Assembly (NCBI GenBank): GCA_031380225.1
Contig: JANNFX010000234.1
Location: 1-22,225 of the forward strand
DNA length: 22,225 nucleotides
Source of the DNA: JANNFX01 sp031380225
Lineage (GTDB): Bacteria > Pseudomonadota > Alphaproteobacteria > Rhizobiales > Hyphomicrobiaceae
Reading direction: 5' to 3'
The notes under the pieces are model-generated. The model saw nothing but the letters and a program-made list of their open reading frames with translations. It did no database searches and was not told where the DNA came from. Shown here piece after piece: positions 22,153-22,225 of this stretch; positions within the stretch are counted from its first letter, which is position 1, and each line of letters starts with the position of its first letter. Position numbers and translations under genes: made by a program.

Positions 22153-22225
22153 TTATTGAGGCGGCGCGCCCGCCTCAGGCTTGCTCATATCGTCAACGGC
22201 TTTGGCGGCTTTTTCGACAGCGATG
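22153..22225 (-). CDS. C-terminal end of a gene running off the window
   Basis: The minus strand is open from the window edge to a TAA at 22153-22155 and encodes 23 residues ending KAVDDMSKPEAGAPPQ. Codon use (GCC, GAC, AAG, GCG) matches the neighbouring genes. The gene is convergent with the nucleotidyltransferase pair, 6 bp apart. Too little is present to identify it. Confidence 0.45.
   Translation of the reverse strand, partial: IAVEKAAKAVDDMSKPEAGAPPQ
22157..22177. terminator. Hairpin at convergent gene ends
   Basis: TGAGGCGG (22157-22164) pairs perfectly with CCGCCTCA (22170-22177) over a 5-nt loop. It is inside the 3' end of the partial minus-strand gene and 10 bp after the partner-protein stop. 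No T run follows on either strand (the minus strand continues ATAAAG), so terminator function is tentative. Confidence 0.4.

Overview
The window is chromosomal DNA of moderately high GC, most likely from an alphaproteobacterium (probably Hyphomicrobiales). The evidence is the gene order dxr-rseP-bamA-lpxD-fabZ-lpxA-lpxI-lpxB, the use of LpxI instead of LpxH in lipid A synthesis, and a pgeF-lipoprotein-prs block. This placement is inferred from gene content and family resemblance; no database search was run. No rRNA, tRNA, CRISPR array, insertion sequence or prophage was seen.

Layout. (1) 1-1310: a composite inverted repeat, a small secreted cysteine protein and a ParE-type toxin-antitoxin pair, all genes on the minus strand. 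(2) 1450-12010: an envelope cluster on the plus strand. It holds Dxr (isoprenoid precursors for undecaprenyl carriers), the RseP-type intramembrane protease, BamA (outer-membrane protein assembly), and the early lipid A enzymes LpxD, LpxA, LpxI and LpxB with FabZ, which supplies fatty acid synthesis. A strong terminator separates bamA from lpxD. (3) 12011-15126: repeats, a 69-residue protein, a single-subunit molybdopterin oxidoreductase and a small membrane protein, genes on the minus strand. (4) 15283-16242: a patatin-like phospholipase (plus strand), ending in a palindromic repeat shared with the convergent prs. (5) 16352-20973: minus-strand row of an M48 (HtpX-like) protease, a two-TM protein, PgeF, a two-domain lipoprotein and Prs. 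(6) 21155-22146: an AbiEii-type nucleotidyltransferase with a near-leaderless promoter and a small partner protein, probably a toxin-antitoxin-like pair. The C-terminus of one more minus-strand gene enters at the right edge.

The most unusual points are: LpxI carries a second, degenerate copy of its C-terminal catalytic domain that lacks the catalytic motif; the lipoprotein upstream of prs is built from two copies of one domain with conserved Tyr and Trp spacing; and four dimeric palindromic repeats with different stems share one loop (AGCGAAGCG or close to it), two of them supplying the TAG stop codons of flanking genes. Start codons were chosen from Shine-Dalgarno (SD) spacing and family length, and often differ from the longest open frame; this is stated where it applies.
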